DNA of 8,443 bases. Source: Polyangiaceae bacterium. GTDB lineage: Bacteria; Myxococcota_A; Polyangia; Polyangiales; Polyangiaceae. This document shows, one piece after another, positions 1 through 7,444 of the stretch (the first letter of the stretch is position 1; each line of letters opens with the position of its first letter). The notes beneath the pieces are model-generated. The model had not been told where the DNA came from. It was given only the letters and a program-made list of their open reading frames with translations, and made no database searches. The position numbers and the translations under genes were made by a program. The stretch spans positions 1 to 8,443 of the forward strand of contig JAICXU010000101.1 of the NCBI GenBank assembly GCA_025934595.1, given 5' to 3'.

Positions 1-2217
1 GCAGGCGATCTCGATCTCGCGCGAGTTCTGCAGATCGTTCACGACCATGCGCACGGAGCGTTGATCGCCGGTGCAGTTCGTCTGCGACAGGCCGGACGCC
101 GTCGGCGGACGCGACGACGCAGGAACGGCGACGAGGAGCGGCGTCAGGATCTGCTCGTCGACCCAATCGACGACGCCGAGCGATCGGGTGGCGATTCCCG
201 TGAGACCTCCGCTGCCGGAGATCGGCGCGACAGCAGAGATGTTCGGGTCGAGCGCGCCGACGATTTGCGAGACGATGCCGCCGTACGAGTCGCCGGCCGC
301 GTAGATCTTCGCGTTCGGCCCGCCGACGTCGGGGACACCGTCGCCGTCGAAATCGCCCATTAAATCCGGCTTTCCATCGTTGTTCACGTCTTGCGTTCCC
401 GGTGATCCGAACGCGCGCAAAATGCGCGAGGCGTGCATCAAGTCGACGACGGTTTGCCGCAAGTTGTCGCGCGAGTGGAAGATGTGCGACGTGAAGAGCA
501 GGCCGCCCGAGTCGAGGATGCCGTCGCCGTTGAGATCTCTCGCGCGTCCTTGGTCGAGCCCGTAAGGGAAGGGGACCATGCACGTGTCGGTGAAGAATCC
601 TTCCGCGAGACTGAGCTGCCCAGCTTGCAGCGCGAGGCCGTGGCCCGGCATGTCGATGCCGAACATCGCGAGACCTTGCGCGGCGAAGTAACCCGCGCGC
701 GCCACGATCTCCGCATCGCTCTGCGACGTGCCGTGCGCCCAGAGGACGACGGGGAAGGGCTCGGTCTGGCCGGCTTTCTTTTTCGGCACCGTCAAAAAGA
801 AGTGGCCCGTGTCGGAGCCCGCGTTCTTCACGACGCCGTTCTTGAAATCGATTTGAAATCGCGCGTCGGGATCCTCGTGATCGGGATCGCCTAGAAAATA
901 AGGCGTTTTGTACGTTCCGGTGACGACGTAGTCGATTTGATCGAACGTCGACAGGAAGGCATCGCTCGATGCTTGCGACTGCGTGAAGAGTTGTTTGATG
1001 AGGAGCTCGATGGCGCCCTTCGCATCGGCGGGATGCAAAATGTACGGCGTGCCGATGTGCGGCGCGCAGCGCGGATCGCTCTGATATCCCGCCGGCTCGT
1101 CGGCGTCGGTCGCGGCGAGACCGATGGCCGGATAGGCGGTGGCCGTCGGCGGATAGAGCGTCGCGAGATTCGCGAGCGGACCTTTTCCGTAGAGGCCGTC
1201 TCTCAGCAAACGAAGATCTTCGTACGTGGGCTCGGTCGTGAAGCTCCACACGAACGCGACGTGATCGAGCCCCGTGCCCGCGATGTCGCCGTAGTAATTC
1301 GATCGATTCGGATCCGAGAGAATGTCGCGGACGCGCGCCGTCTCGTCGCGCTGGGTGGGATGGTAGATGGAAGCGAAGGGCGATTTCACCGGCTCGCCGC
1401 CCGCTCCATGCAGGCGATCGGTGAGGACGACCGCGTACTCGGTCTTCTCGTCCATCGGCAAAATCGGCTGCAAAATGAGCGTGTCGGTCTGACGCTCGTA
1501 CCAGCTCATGACGTTGTCGACGCCGTCGATGCCGCCCGGCGGCGGAGGCCCGAGCGTATTGGGGTGATCGAGCACGCCGTCGAAATCGATGTCGCGCGCC
1601 GGCGTGTAGTCCGCTTGCGTGAGCCCCGCGCCTTCTTCGTTCGTCTCGAAGAGGATGCTGTTCGAATGCTCGTGCGGATCGTTCGGGTAGTATTTTCCCT
1701 GATCCGCGACCGCGATCGGAAAATCGCCGTCGCCGATGTCGACGAGCACAGGAACGCCCGTCTTCAAATTCACGACGTAGACGGGATCGTTCGACGTGTC
1801 GTGACCGTCTTTCTGCATGCGCGCGGCGACGTCGGCGATGTCGATGGCGGCCTCGTGCGGATCGTCGTGAGCGCCGCGGTTGAACGCGACCGTGATCGGC
1901 GCCGACGTTCCCCAACCCTCCATCTCCGTGAAGCCTTGCCGCGCGTTCGCTTCGAGGTGCGTCGGCGCGATCATGCTCACGTTCAAACGAAGGCCGGTGC
2001 GGCTCGACGGATCCGGAAACGTCGCGACGTCGTTCGGAACGGGAATGTTCGGAAGGGGCCGATGCGCGAGATCGAAGACGACCGTCGGCCCGTCACCGGG
2101 GGGCGTGGACTTCAGCGAGTCGGGCGCCGTGTCGATCGCACACGCCGCGAGCGCGATCGCGAAAAGCCCGAAAAATCCCGCGCGAAATAGCCGCGGGTCG
2201 AGGAGGCGCGTCCTCAT
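1..2217 (-). CDS. VolA-like alpha/beta-hydrolase lipoprotein, paralogue 2 (3' end missing)
   Basis: Probable secreted, lipid-anchored ester or lipid hydrolase; 739 residues are visible and the C-terminus runs off the left edge. The ATG at 2217 is the only Met ahead of a lipoprotein signal: basic n-region, hydrophobic segment of about residues 13-25, lipobox L23-A-A-C26. Residues ~45-340 resemble the bacterial virulence-factor lipase N-terminal domain (FDLAHRPLP, VPND, DPSSRTGLRLN, EYAVVLTDRL). The catalytic part has an oxyanion-type W-A-H495-G496 and a nucleophile elbow G642-D-S644-Y-G646. Acidic Ca2+-type loops lie at ~209-217, 561-569, 610-618 and 622-630. It is a close paralogue of the upstream gene, roughly half identical by eye, and ends just where that protein carries its inserted beta-sandwich. 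Cys384, 546, 715 and 739 are conserved in both. Its start overlaps the upstream stop (ATGA) and no Shine-Dalgarno is visible, so translation is probably coupled. Fold and lipoprotein calls are strong; substrate is unknown. Confidence 0.85.
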   Translation of the reverse strand, partial: MRTRLLDPRLFRAGFFGLFAIALAACAIDTAPDSLKSTPPGDGPTVVFDLAHRPLPNIPVPNDVATFPDPSSRTGLRLNVSMIAPTHLEANARQGFTEMEGWGTSAPITVAFNRGAHDDPHEAAIDIADVAARMQKDGHDTSNDPVYVVNLKTGVPVLVDIGDGDFPIAVADQGKYYPNDPHEHSNSILFETNEEGAGLTQADYTPARDIDFDGVLDHPNTLGPPPPGGIDGVDNVMSWYERQTDTLILQPILPMDEKTEYAVVLTDRLHGAGGEPVKSPFASIYHPTQRDETARVRDILSDPNRSNYYGDIAGTGLDHVAFVWSFTTEPTYEDLRLLRDGLYGKGPLANLATLYPPTATAYPAIGLAATDADEPAGYQSDPRCAPHIGTPYILHPADAKGAIELLIKQLFTQSQASSDAFLSTFDQIDYVVTGTYKTPYFLGDPDHEDPDARFQIDFKNGVVKNAGSDTGHFFLTVPKKKAGQTEPFPVVLWAHGTSQSDAEIVARAGYFAAQGLAMFGIDMPGHGLALQAGQLSLAEGFFTDTCMVPFPYGLDQGRARDLNGDGILDSGGLLFTSHIFHSRDNLRQTVVDLMHASRILRAFGSPGTQDVNNDGKPDLMGDFDGDGVPDVGGPNAKIYAAGDSYGGIVSQIVGALDPNISAVAPISGSGGLTGIATRSLGVVDWVDEQILTPLLVAVPASSRPPTASGLSQTNCTGDQRSVRMVVNDLQNSREIEIAC
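2214..2217 (-). promoter_or_regulatory. ATGA stop/start overlap between the two hydrolase genes
   Basis: The TGA of the upstream lipoprotein (2216-2214) overlaps the ATG of the downstream one (2217-2215). The 25 bases before the ATG, which are the 3' end of the upstream gene, contain no AGGAGG-like run. This fits termination-reinitiation rather than independent ribosome entry. Confidence 0.8.
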
Positions 2218-5200
2218 TGCAGGAACGGGCAGCTCAATGTCGAGAGACATTCGTGCGACGTAGGATGACTCAAATAATAGAGGTCGGTGCCTTGGGTCGC
2301 GAAGAAGCGCGCGATGAGGCCGTTGCCGTAGGTCGCGTAGTCCCACGCCCGGCACGCGTCTCCGGAATCCCACGTGTGCTTGCCGGTTGCCTCGAGGTAG
2401 ACGTCGACCGAGCCGAGCACTTTGGCGCTCGCATTCCAGGCGCTGTCGTCGCTCGAGAACGGAACGCCCGTTTCACGCGGCGCCCAAGCTTGATCGAGCG
2501 ACGCGGCGTCGGTCGGATGCATGCCCGCGATGCGCGCGAGGCGAAGCGGCAAGGGGAGATGTCCCGCGTCGAGCAAGTTGTGATTTTCGTCGAGCCAATC
2601 GGAATCGAAGAGCGTCTGCGCGCACACGTTCGGATCGACGGCGGGCTGCGACGTGCAGATCGACGACGTCTGGTAATTCACGCCGCAATTCGGTCCGGCC
2701 GACGTGCGCTTCAAACGCGGCACGCCTTCCGTCTCGCCGTCGTCGATCAAGACGTCGGTCGGCGTCTTTCCGAACGTCGCCATCAGTCCCGGAGGCGTCG
2801 CGTAGTCCGCATATTCGGGATACTTCGTGACGAACGAAGGCGAGAGAAACGGAATCGCGCCCGCTGCACGCGCGAACGCGTGGCCCGTCGACAAATTCAC
2901 GAAGCCGTCGCCCACGGTTTGGATCGAGATGAGCGCATGCGGCGGAGAAGCGACGCCGTTCTCGTCGGTGAGCGGCTTCATCATGTAGTAGGGCGCGTAT
3001 TCGATCGGATCGGCGCCGACGAGGCCCGTCTCCGCGAGATCGCGCAGCCGACGAACGTCCGGCGTTTGCCGCGTGAGCCCGAGCCCGTCGTTCAGCGCGA
3101 TGAGCGGTGAGCCGACGTCATAGAAGACGCCGTCGAACTGCACGCAGCCTTGGTCGCTCGTGCATTGCTGATCGCCGGTGACCGGCGCGAATTTGATTTG
3201 GCTCTGCTCGAAGGTCTTGATGCGCCGCCCGACGTGATTCGAAGCATCGGCGGTGAGGTTGCACGTCTTGTACGAATCGACGAGATCGGCGCCGCTGTAG
3301 ACTTGAATGTCGAGCTTGTCGCCGGCCGTCGACGGAATCGAAATGCGGAAGCGACCGTCCGCGCCCGTGCGCGCGCAATGCACCTCTTTGCTGCGCACGT
3401 TCGTGACCATCACCGTTTGGCTCGGAGGCAGCTCGTCGCTGTTCAAGCACGCGAGCTCGACCTCGACCGAGTTGTACCCTTCGCCGACCATCTCGCGCAC
3501 GCTGCGTTGATCTCCCGTGCATCGCGTCTTCAAGTTTCCGTCTTTGTCGGGCGGCCTCGCGGAAGCAGGGACGGAGAAGATGAACGGCGAGACTTGCTGG
3601 AGAACGACGGCCTCCGTGATCCCGTACGAGCGAAACGCGATGTCGACGAGACCACCGCCGCCCGACATCGGCGCTGCGGCTTGGATGTAGGGCTCGGCGC
3701 CGCCGAGGATCTCGCTCATGATGCCGCCGAGCGATTCACCGGAGACGTAAATGGGCGCGGTGCCTGCGACGTCAGGAACGCCGTCCGCGTCGAAATCGCC
3801 TAGAATTTCCGGGGTCCCGTCACCATTGAAGTCTTGCTTGCCCGGCATCGTGCCGAACGCGCGCATGATGCGCACGCCTTCCATCTCGTCGAGCGTGCCT
3901 TGGCGAACCATGTCGCGCGTGTGCGCGATGTGCGCCGTCCACCAATAGAAGGCGGAGTCGAGCGTACCGTCGGCGTCGCCGTCGGTCTCGCGTCCCGTGG
4001 CGATGGCGTCGACCCACGGCGCGAGACATTTCGGTGCGAGCTCGGCGGAGGCGAGGGCGCGATTGCCGGTGTCGAGATAAATGCCGTGGTCCGGCATGTC
4101 GATCGTGATCGTCGCGATGCCTTGGCGAGCGAAGTCGCCCGCATAGATCATCGCCTCCGTGTCGCTGCCGCCGGCGCCGTGTCCCCAGAACGTGATCGGG
4201 AAAGGCTGCTTCAGATTTGCTTTCGCCTTCGGAACGACGAGCCAGAAGTGGACGTCGTCTTGGCGCACGTCGCCGGCGCCGGTCTGGAAGTCGACGTGGA
4301 ACTTCGACTCCATGTTCACCGAATGCGGATCACCGAGCAAATAAGGTGATTTGTAGCTTCCGATGACCACGTGATCGATGTTCGCGATCGCGCTGTCGAG
4401 CGCGGCGACCTGGCCCGCCGAATAGCTGAAGACGCTCACGAAGAGATTGTGGAACGACGCGAGCACGTCGGCGTCGAACTTCACGGAGTAGAGATTGTTC
4501 CCGCGCGCGACGCACGCCGGATCCGAGTCCCAGCCGGACGGCTCGTCCGCGCCGGCCCCGACGGTGCCCTTCGCGCGCTGCAGCGTGATCGCGTCGAGCG
4601 GATTTTGCGTTTGGAAATACGAGAACGGACCTTTCCCGTAGAGACCATCTCGCAAGATGTGGAGGTCTTCGGTGCCGGGCGCGGTCGTGAAGCTCCACAC
4701 GAACGCGACGTGATCGAGCCCCGTGCCCGCGATGTCGCCGAAATAATTTCCACGCGTCGCGTCCGAGAGAATGTCCTTCACGCGCGCAGCCTCGGCGCGC
4801 TGGAGCGGGTGGTAGATCTCCGCAAACGGCGATTTTACCGGCTCTCCGTTCGATCCCGTGAGCCGGTCGGTGAGGACGACCGCGTATTCGGTCTTCTCGT
4901 CGAGCGGCAAGAGCGGCCGAACGATGAGCGTGTCGGTCTCGCGCTCGTACCAGCCGAGCTCGTCGTCGACGAGATGAATGCCGCCGGGTTTTCCGTTGCC
5001 CGGCCACGTGTTCGGGTGGTCGAGCACGCCGTCGAAGTCTTGATCGAGCGCCGGCGTGTAATTCGACTGCGTTCCGCCGTGACCTTCTTCCTGCGTCTCG
5101 AACAAGAAATTGTTTTCGTTCGACTTGAGATCGCCGTCCCAATACTGACCGAGGCGCTGCAGCGTGAGCGGGAACTCGCCGTCGCCCATGTCGATCATCG

Positions 5201-5651
5201 CGGGGACGCCCGTCTTCAAATTGACGACGTAGAGCGCGTCGTTCGAGAAATCGTGGCCGTCGCGCTGCATGCGCGCGATGACGTTGTCGAGGTCGATCGC
5301 GGGGAGACGCGGATCGGAATTCGCGCCACGATCGAAGCTCACCGTGATCGGCGCGAACGTGCCCCAACCTTCTTGATCGTCGATGCCCGCGCGCGCGGCC
5401 GCTTCCATGTCGGTCGGAGCGACGACGCTCGCGTTGATGCGAAGGCCCGTGCGGCTCGAGGGATCGGCGATCGTCGCGATGTCGTTCGGGATCGGCGCGA
5501 GCGGCAACGGTCGGTGCGCGAGATCGAATTGGATCCGCGGGCCATTTCCCGGCGGGGTGTCCTTGAGGCCCGTGGGCGCCGAGTCGATCGCGCACGCCGC
5601 GATGCTGATCGCCGAGACCGAGAGAAGCGCGCGCAAGATTCCGTGTTTCAT
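2214..5651 (-). CDS. VolA-like alpha/beta-hydrolase lipoprotein, paralogue 1 (complete)
   Basis: Complete 1145-residue lipoprotein, probably an extracytoplasmic esterase, lipase or lysophospholipase at the outer membrane. The signal peptide ends in lipobox I17-A-A-C20. Residues ~40-340 match the lipase N-terminal domain pattern (FDLAHRPLP, IPND, DPSSRTGLR, EYAVVLTDRL). The hydrolase domain begins near 484: F-W-G-H491-G492 supplies the likely oxyanion loop and G638-E-S640-L-G642 the nucleophile elbow. D915 and H924 (QTVGD, STGH) are candidate acid and base residues, but H1129 or H1133 near the C-terminus cannot be excluded. Ca2+-type loops lie at ~203-211, 557-565, 607-615 and 619-627. Residues ~740-800 look like an inserted carboxypeptidase-regulatory/transthyretin-like beta-sandwich (ADGRFRISIP). 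Many cysteines (711, 735, 759, 797, 830, 836, 989, 999, 1010, 1100, 1135, 1141) suggest disulphides. The ATG at 5651 has AGGAGG six bases upstream. The closest functional analogue known to me is Vibrio VolA, a surface lysophospholipase lipoprotein; that link is inference from domain type. Confidence 0.88.
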   Translation of the reverse strand: MKHGILRALLSVSAISIAACAIDSAPTGLKDTPPGNGPRIQFDLAHRPLPLAPIPNDIATIADPSSRTGLRINASVVAPTDMEAAARAGIDDQEGWGTFAPITVSFDRGANSDPRLPAIDLDNVIARMQRDGHDFSNDALYVVNLKTGVPAMIDMGDGEFPLTLQRLGQYWDGDLKSNENNFLFETQEEGHGGTQSNYTPALDQDFDGVLDHPNTWPGNGKPGGIHLVDDELGWYERETDTLIVRPLLPLDEKTEYAVVLTDRLTGSNGEPVKSPFAEIYHPLQRAEAARVKDILSDATRGNYFGDIAGTGLDHVAFVWSFTTAPGTEDLHILRDGLYGKGPFSYFQTQNPLDAITLQRAKGTVGAGADEPSGWDSDPACVARGNNLYSVKFDADVLASFHNLFVSVFSYSAGQVAALDSAIANIDHVVIGSYKSPYLLGDPHSVNMESKFHVDFQTGAGDVRQDDVHFWLVVPKAKANLKQPFPITFWGHGAGGSDTEAMIYAGDFARQGIATITIDMPDHGIYLDTGNRALASAELAPKCLAPWVDAIATGRETDGDADGTLDSAFYWWTAHIAHTRDMVRQGTLDEMEGVRIMRAFGTMPGKQDFNGDGTPEILGDFDADGVPDVAGTAPIYVSGESLGGIMSEILGGAEPYIQAAAPMSGGGGLVDIAFRSYGITEAVVLQQVSPFIFSVPASARPPDKDGNLKTRCTGDQRSVREMVGEGYNSVEVELACLNSDELPPSQTVMVTNVRSKEVHCARTGADGRFRISIPSTAGDKLDIQVYSGADLVDSYKTCNLTADASNHVGRRIKTFEQSQIKFAPVTGDQQCTSDQGCVQFDGVFYDVGSPLIALNDGLGLTRQTPDVRRLRDLAETGLVGADPIEYAPYYMMKPLTDENGVASPPHALISIQTVGDGFVNLSTGHAFARAAGAIPFLSPSFVTKYPEYADYATPPGLMATFGKTPTDVLIDDGETEGVPRLKRTSAGPNCGVNYQTSSICTSQPAVDPNVCAQTLFDSDWLDENHNLLDAGHLPLPLRLARIAGMHPTDAASLDQAWAPRETGVPFSSDDSAWNASAKVLGSVDVYLEATGKHTWDSGDACRAWDYATYGNGLIARFFATQGTDLYYLSHPTSHECLSTLSCPFLQ

Positions 5652-5657
5652 CGCGCG

Positions 5658-5663
5658 CCTCCT
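5658..5663 (-). promoter_or_regulatory. Shine-Dalgarno AGGAGG fused to upstream stop codon
   Basis: On the minus strand the sequence reads TAGGAGG followed by six bases and then the ATG at 5651. The TAG stop of the barrel gene (5664-5662) supplies the first bases of a perfect AGGAGG. This fixes the start of the complete hydrolase and indicates that ribosomes ending the barrel gene sit directly on the next initiation site. Confidence 0.85.
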
Positions 5664-7371
5664 AGAACTGCAATCCGGCGCGGCCGATGGCGAGCCACGG
5701 AGTTTTCATGCCGGCGCCCGTCGCGTCCGCGAGCGCGCCTCCCGGAAAGAGCACGCCGCCTTGCGCACCGAGCTGCAACGTGAGCTTGTATTCGAGCGGC
5801 ACGCGAACCTCGGTGCCGAGGTCGACCTCTTCACCGAGATCGTGACGATGCGGATCGCCGCCGCGATAATTCACGTACGCGCCTTGCGTCGCGATGCGCA
5901 GCGGATCGACGACGTCGGCGGTGGCTTGCGCTATGACCATGCCCGCCTTCAAATCGAGCCATTTTCTCGGGCGAAATAAGAACGTCGGATTGATGTATTG
6001 TGCACCGAATACGCCGCCGTTCGAGGGCAAGAGATCGATACCGGGTGGCGGGCGGCTCGAGTTCGCGAGCAGCGGATCTTGCGCGGCGGTGGCGGCGCGC
6101 GCCGTCTGCCAGCGCATGACCTCGTCGAACAAAATCAATCCGACCTTGTGATCGGGATGGAACGTGAAGCGATGCTCGGTGCCGTCGTACGGATCGGCGT
6201 CGCCCGACGCGTAGCCGAGCTCGACTTGGCCGACGAAGTCTCCCCACTTTTTGACGTCGCTGTCTTTGCACTCGCCGTTGCAGCAGCATCCGCGCGTGGC
6301 GTGCACGACGCCGAGCGCCGCCGCGCCGCCGTACGACCGTATCGTCGTCGTGTCGCCGCTCAAGGCTTGCGCGTTCGTGCGAAGCTCGTTCGTGGTGCCG
6401 AGGATCGTCGCCGCCTCTGCCTGACCGAACACATAGGTGTCGGATCCGTATACTACGGGGGCCGCGAACTTCCCCGCGAGGTCGAGCACGCCCACGGTGA
6501 TCTTGTCGGTGTAGGCCGCGAAGTCGGTCGCGTTGCGGTCGCTTCGTTGATCGCGATAGACGCCGTAGAGGCCGATTTGATTTTGGCCTTGGTCGTAGAG
6601 CGCGGCGAAGACGCCTTGGAACGCTTGATCGCCGCGCGTGAGCTGCGCGGTGGGATCGCGATAGACGAGATCGCCGGCGACGACGACGATGAACGGGCTC
6701 TCCTTGCCGAGGGGCTTCGTGGCGAAGAGGACTCGCTCCGAGATCGATCCGTAGCGGTAGTCGCCGAAGAGCGACGGATGATCGCCGTCGTTCGCGAGGA
6801 TGCCCATGCCCCAATGCGACGGCTGCTGGCCGACTCGAAATACGCCTATTTTCGTCGTCAAATCCGCGTAGAGCCAGCGCGGCTGCACGTTCGAAAATCC
6901 GTTGTAATCGTCGCGCGGCGTCTCGTCGGCGGAGACGTCGTGCGCGCGATCGCCGAGCACGAGCCCCGTCACGAGATCGATCTGCCCGACGATCTGCACG
7001 TTGTCGCGCACCTGCAGGCGCGGCGTGAAACGAATCCAGTGCGTGACGAAGTTGTTCTGGCCGAGCGAGTCGGCCGTGGCGTTCGGATGCGCCTGCAAAA
7101 CGGACGTCGAGACGTCGAGCGGAAAGCTCGACATGGCTTGGTAGCGAAGCTGGTACTCGCCATGAACTTGAAAGCGAACGAGGTGCTTGTCGGCGGGATA
7201 AATTTCGGTGCGACCGTCGTCGAGCACGAGCCGAGGGAAATCCTTCGGCACGCCCGAATCGTCTTTTTGATCCGCGTCGTCGTCGGCGCGCGCGGTGGCG
7301 GGCACGAGCGCGAAGAGCGCGGTGAAGGCCAAAGCGCGTCGAGAGAGGCTTCTGCGAAAAAGGGCGGCCAT
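5662..7371 (-). CDS. Outer-membrane beta-barrel protein, porin-like
   Basis: Predicted 569-residue secreted outer-membrane barrel. The ATG at 7371 was chosen because it puts a classical signal peptide at the N-terminus: Arg-rich n-region, hydrophobic residues ~13-24, then A-T-A-R-A29 cut before an Asp-rich stretch (DDDADQ). In-frame upstream Met codons would add a basic, low-complexity extension and run into the divergent gene. The mature protein shows many alternating hydrophobic/polar strands bounded by Asp/Gly/Asn turns and ends in G-R-A-G-L-Q-F569, the aromatic C-terminus typical of Bam-assembled barrels. A motif W187-GMGILANDGD197 lies in a probable strand-turn. An unusual C362-C-C-N-G-E-C368 sits between strands in the mid-region. 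It leads the operon with two surface-type lipoprotein hydrolases, so uptake of hydrolysis products or help in exposing the hydrolases are both plausible (inference). I do not recognise the exact family. No good Shine-Dalgarno precedes the ATG. Confidence 0.8.
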   Translation of the reverse strand: MAALFRRSLSRRALAFTALFALVPATARADDDADQKDDSGVPKDFPRLVLDDGRTEIYPADKHLVRFQVHGEYQLRYQAMSSFPLDVSTSVLQAHPNATADSLGQNNFVTHWIRFTPRLQVRDNVQIVGQIDLVTGLVLGDRAHDVSADETPRDDYNGFSNVQPRWLYADLTTKIGVFRVGQQPSHWGMGILANDGDHPSLFGDYRYGSISERVLFATKPLGKESPFIVVVAGDLVYRDPTAQLTRGDQAFQGVFAALYDQGQNQIGLYGVYRDQRSDRNATDFAAYTDKITVGVLDLAGKFAAPVVYGSDTYVFGQAEAATILGTTNELRTNAQALSGDTTTIRSYGGAAALGVVHATRGCCCNGECKDSDVKKWGDFVGQVELGYASGDADPYDGTEHRFTFHPDHKVGLILFDEVMRWQTARAATAAQDPLLANSSRPPPGIDLLPSNGGVFGAQYINPTFLFRPRKWLDLKAGMVIAQATADVVDPLRIATQGAYVNYRGGDPHRHDLGEEVDLGTEVRVPLEYKLTLQLGAQGGVLFPGGALADATGAGMKTPWLAIGRAGLQF

Positions 7372-7444
7372 CGGGCGGCGGGAGCATACAACGTAAACGC
7401 GCGGAATTGACCTTCGATCGTGGGCGTGCGAGAGCGATCGGCGC
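7372..7444. promoter_or_regulatory. Divergent intergenic region between the barrel operon and hutH
   Basis: These 73 bp are the only non-coding space in the window and must hold the promoters for both directions unless they lie inside the coding regions. The stretch 7386-7408 is locally AT-richer. Leftward, a TATGCT (7388-7383) is a loose -10 match but would leave only a few bases of leader. Rightward, TTGACC (7407-7412) resembles a -35 but has no matching -10 at 16-18 bp. CGATCG occurs at 7415-7420 and again at 7435-7440, twenty bases apart; the word is common in this window, so an operator role is only possible. I cannot place a promoter with confidence. Confidence 0.4.

Noticed and set aside
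937..2190. Plus-strand open frame of 417 codons
   Set aside because: Antisense to the truncated hydrolase. The composition is dominated by Arg, Val, Asp and Glu, with no domain and no ribosome binding site.
2200..2230. Possibility that the two hydrolases are one gene split by a frameshift
   Set aside because: Each has its own lipoprotein signal peptide and full N-terminal domain, and the upstream protein has a complete C-terminus. They are tandem paralogues.
200..4000. GA/CG-rich repeated words such as GACGGCGACGG as a DNA repeat or CRISPR-like array
   Set aside because: They are codons for the Asp/Gly calcium loops, are in frame, and are not regularly spaced.
4330..5595. Minus-strand open frame of 421 codons in another frame of the complete hydrolase
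   Set aside because: Same strand but out of frame; its Arg/His-rich product lacks any motif, while the overlapping frame has lipobox, domain and catalytic motifs.
4371..5783. Plus-strand open frame of 470 codons
   Set aside because: Antisense to the complete hydrolase and part of the barrel gene; its Arg-rich composition mirrors the codon bias of the real strand.
5998..7410. Plus-strand open frame of 470 codons
   Set aside because: Antisense to the barrel gene, with no motif and shadow-type composition.
7407..7435. TTGACC as a -35 box for hutH
   Set aside because: No acceptable -10 lies 16-18 bp downstream (the bases are GC-rich) and the start site would be too close to the ATG.
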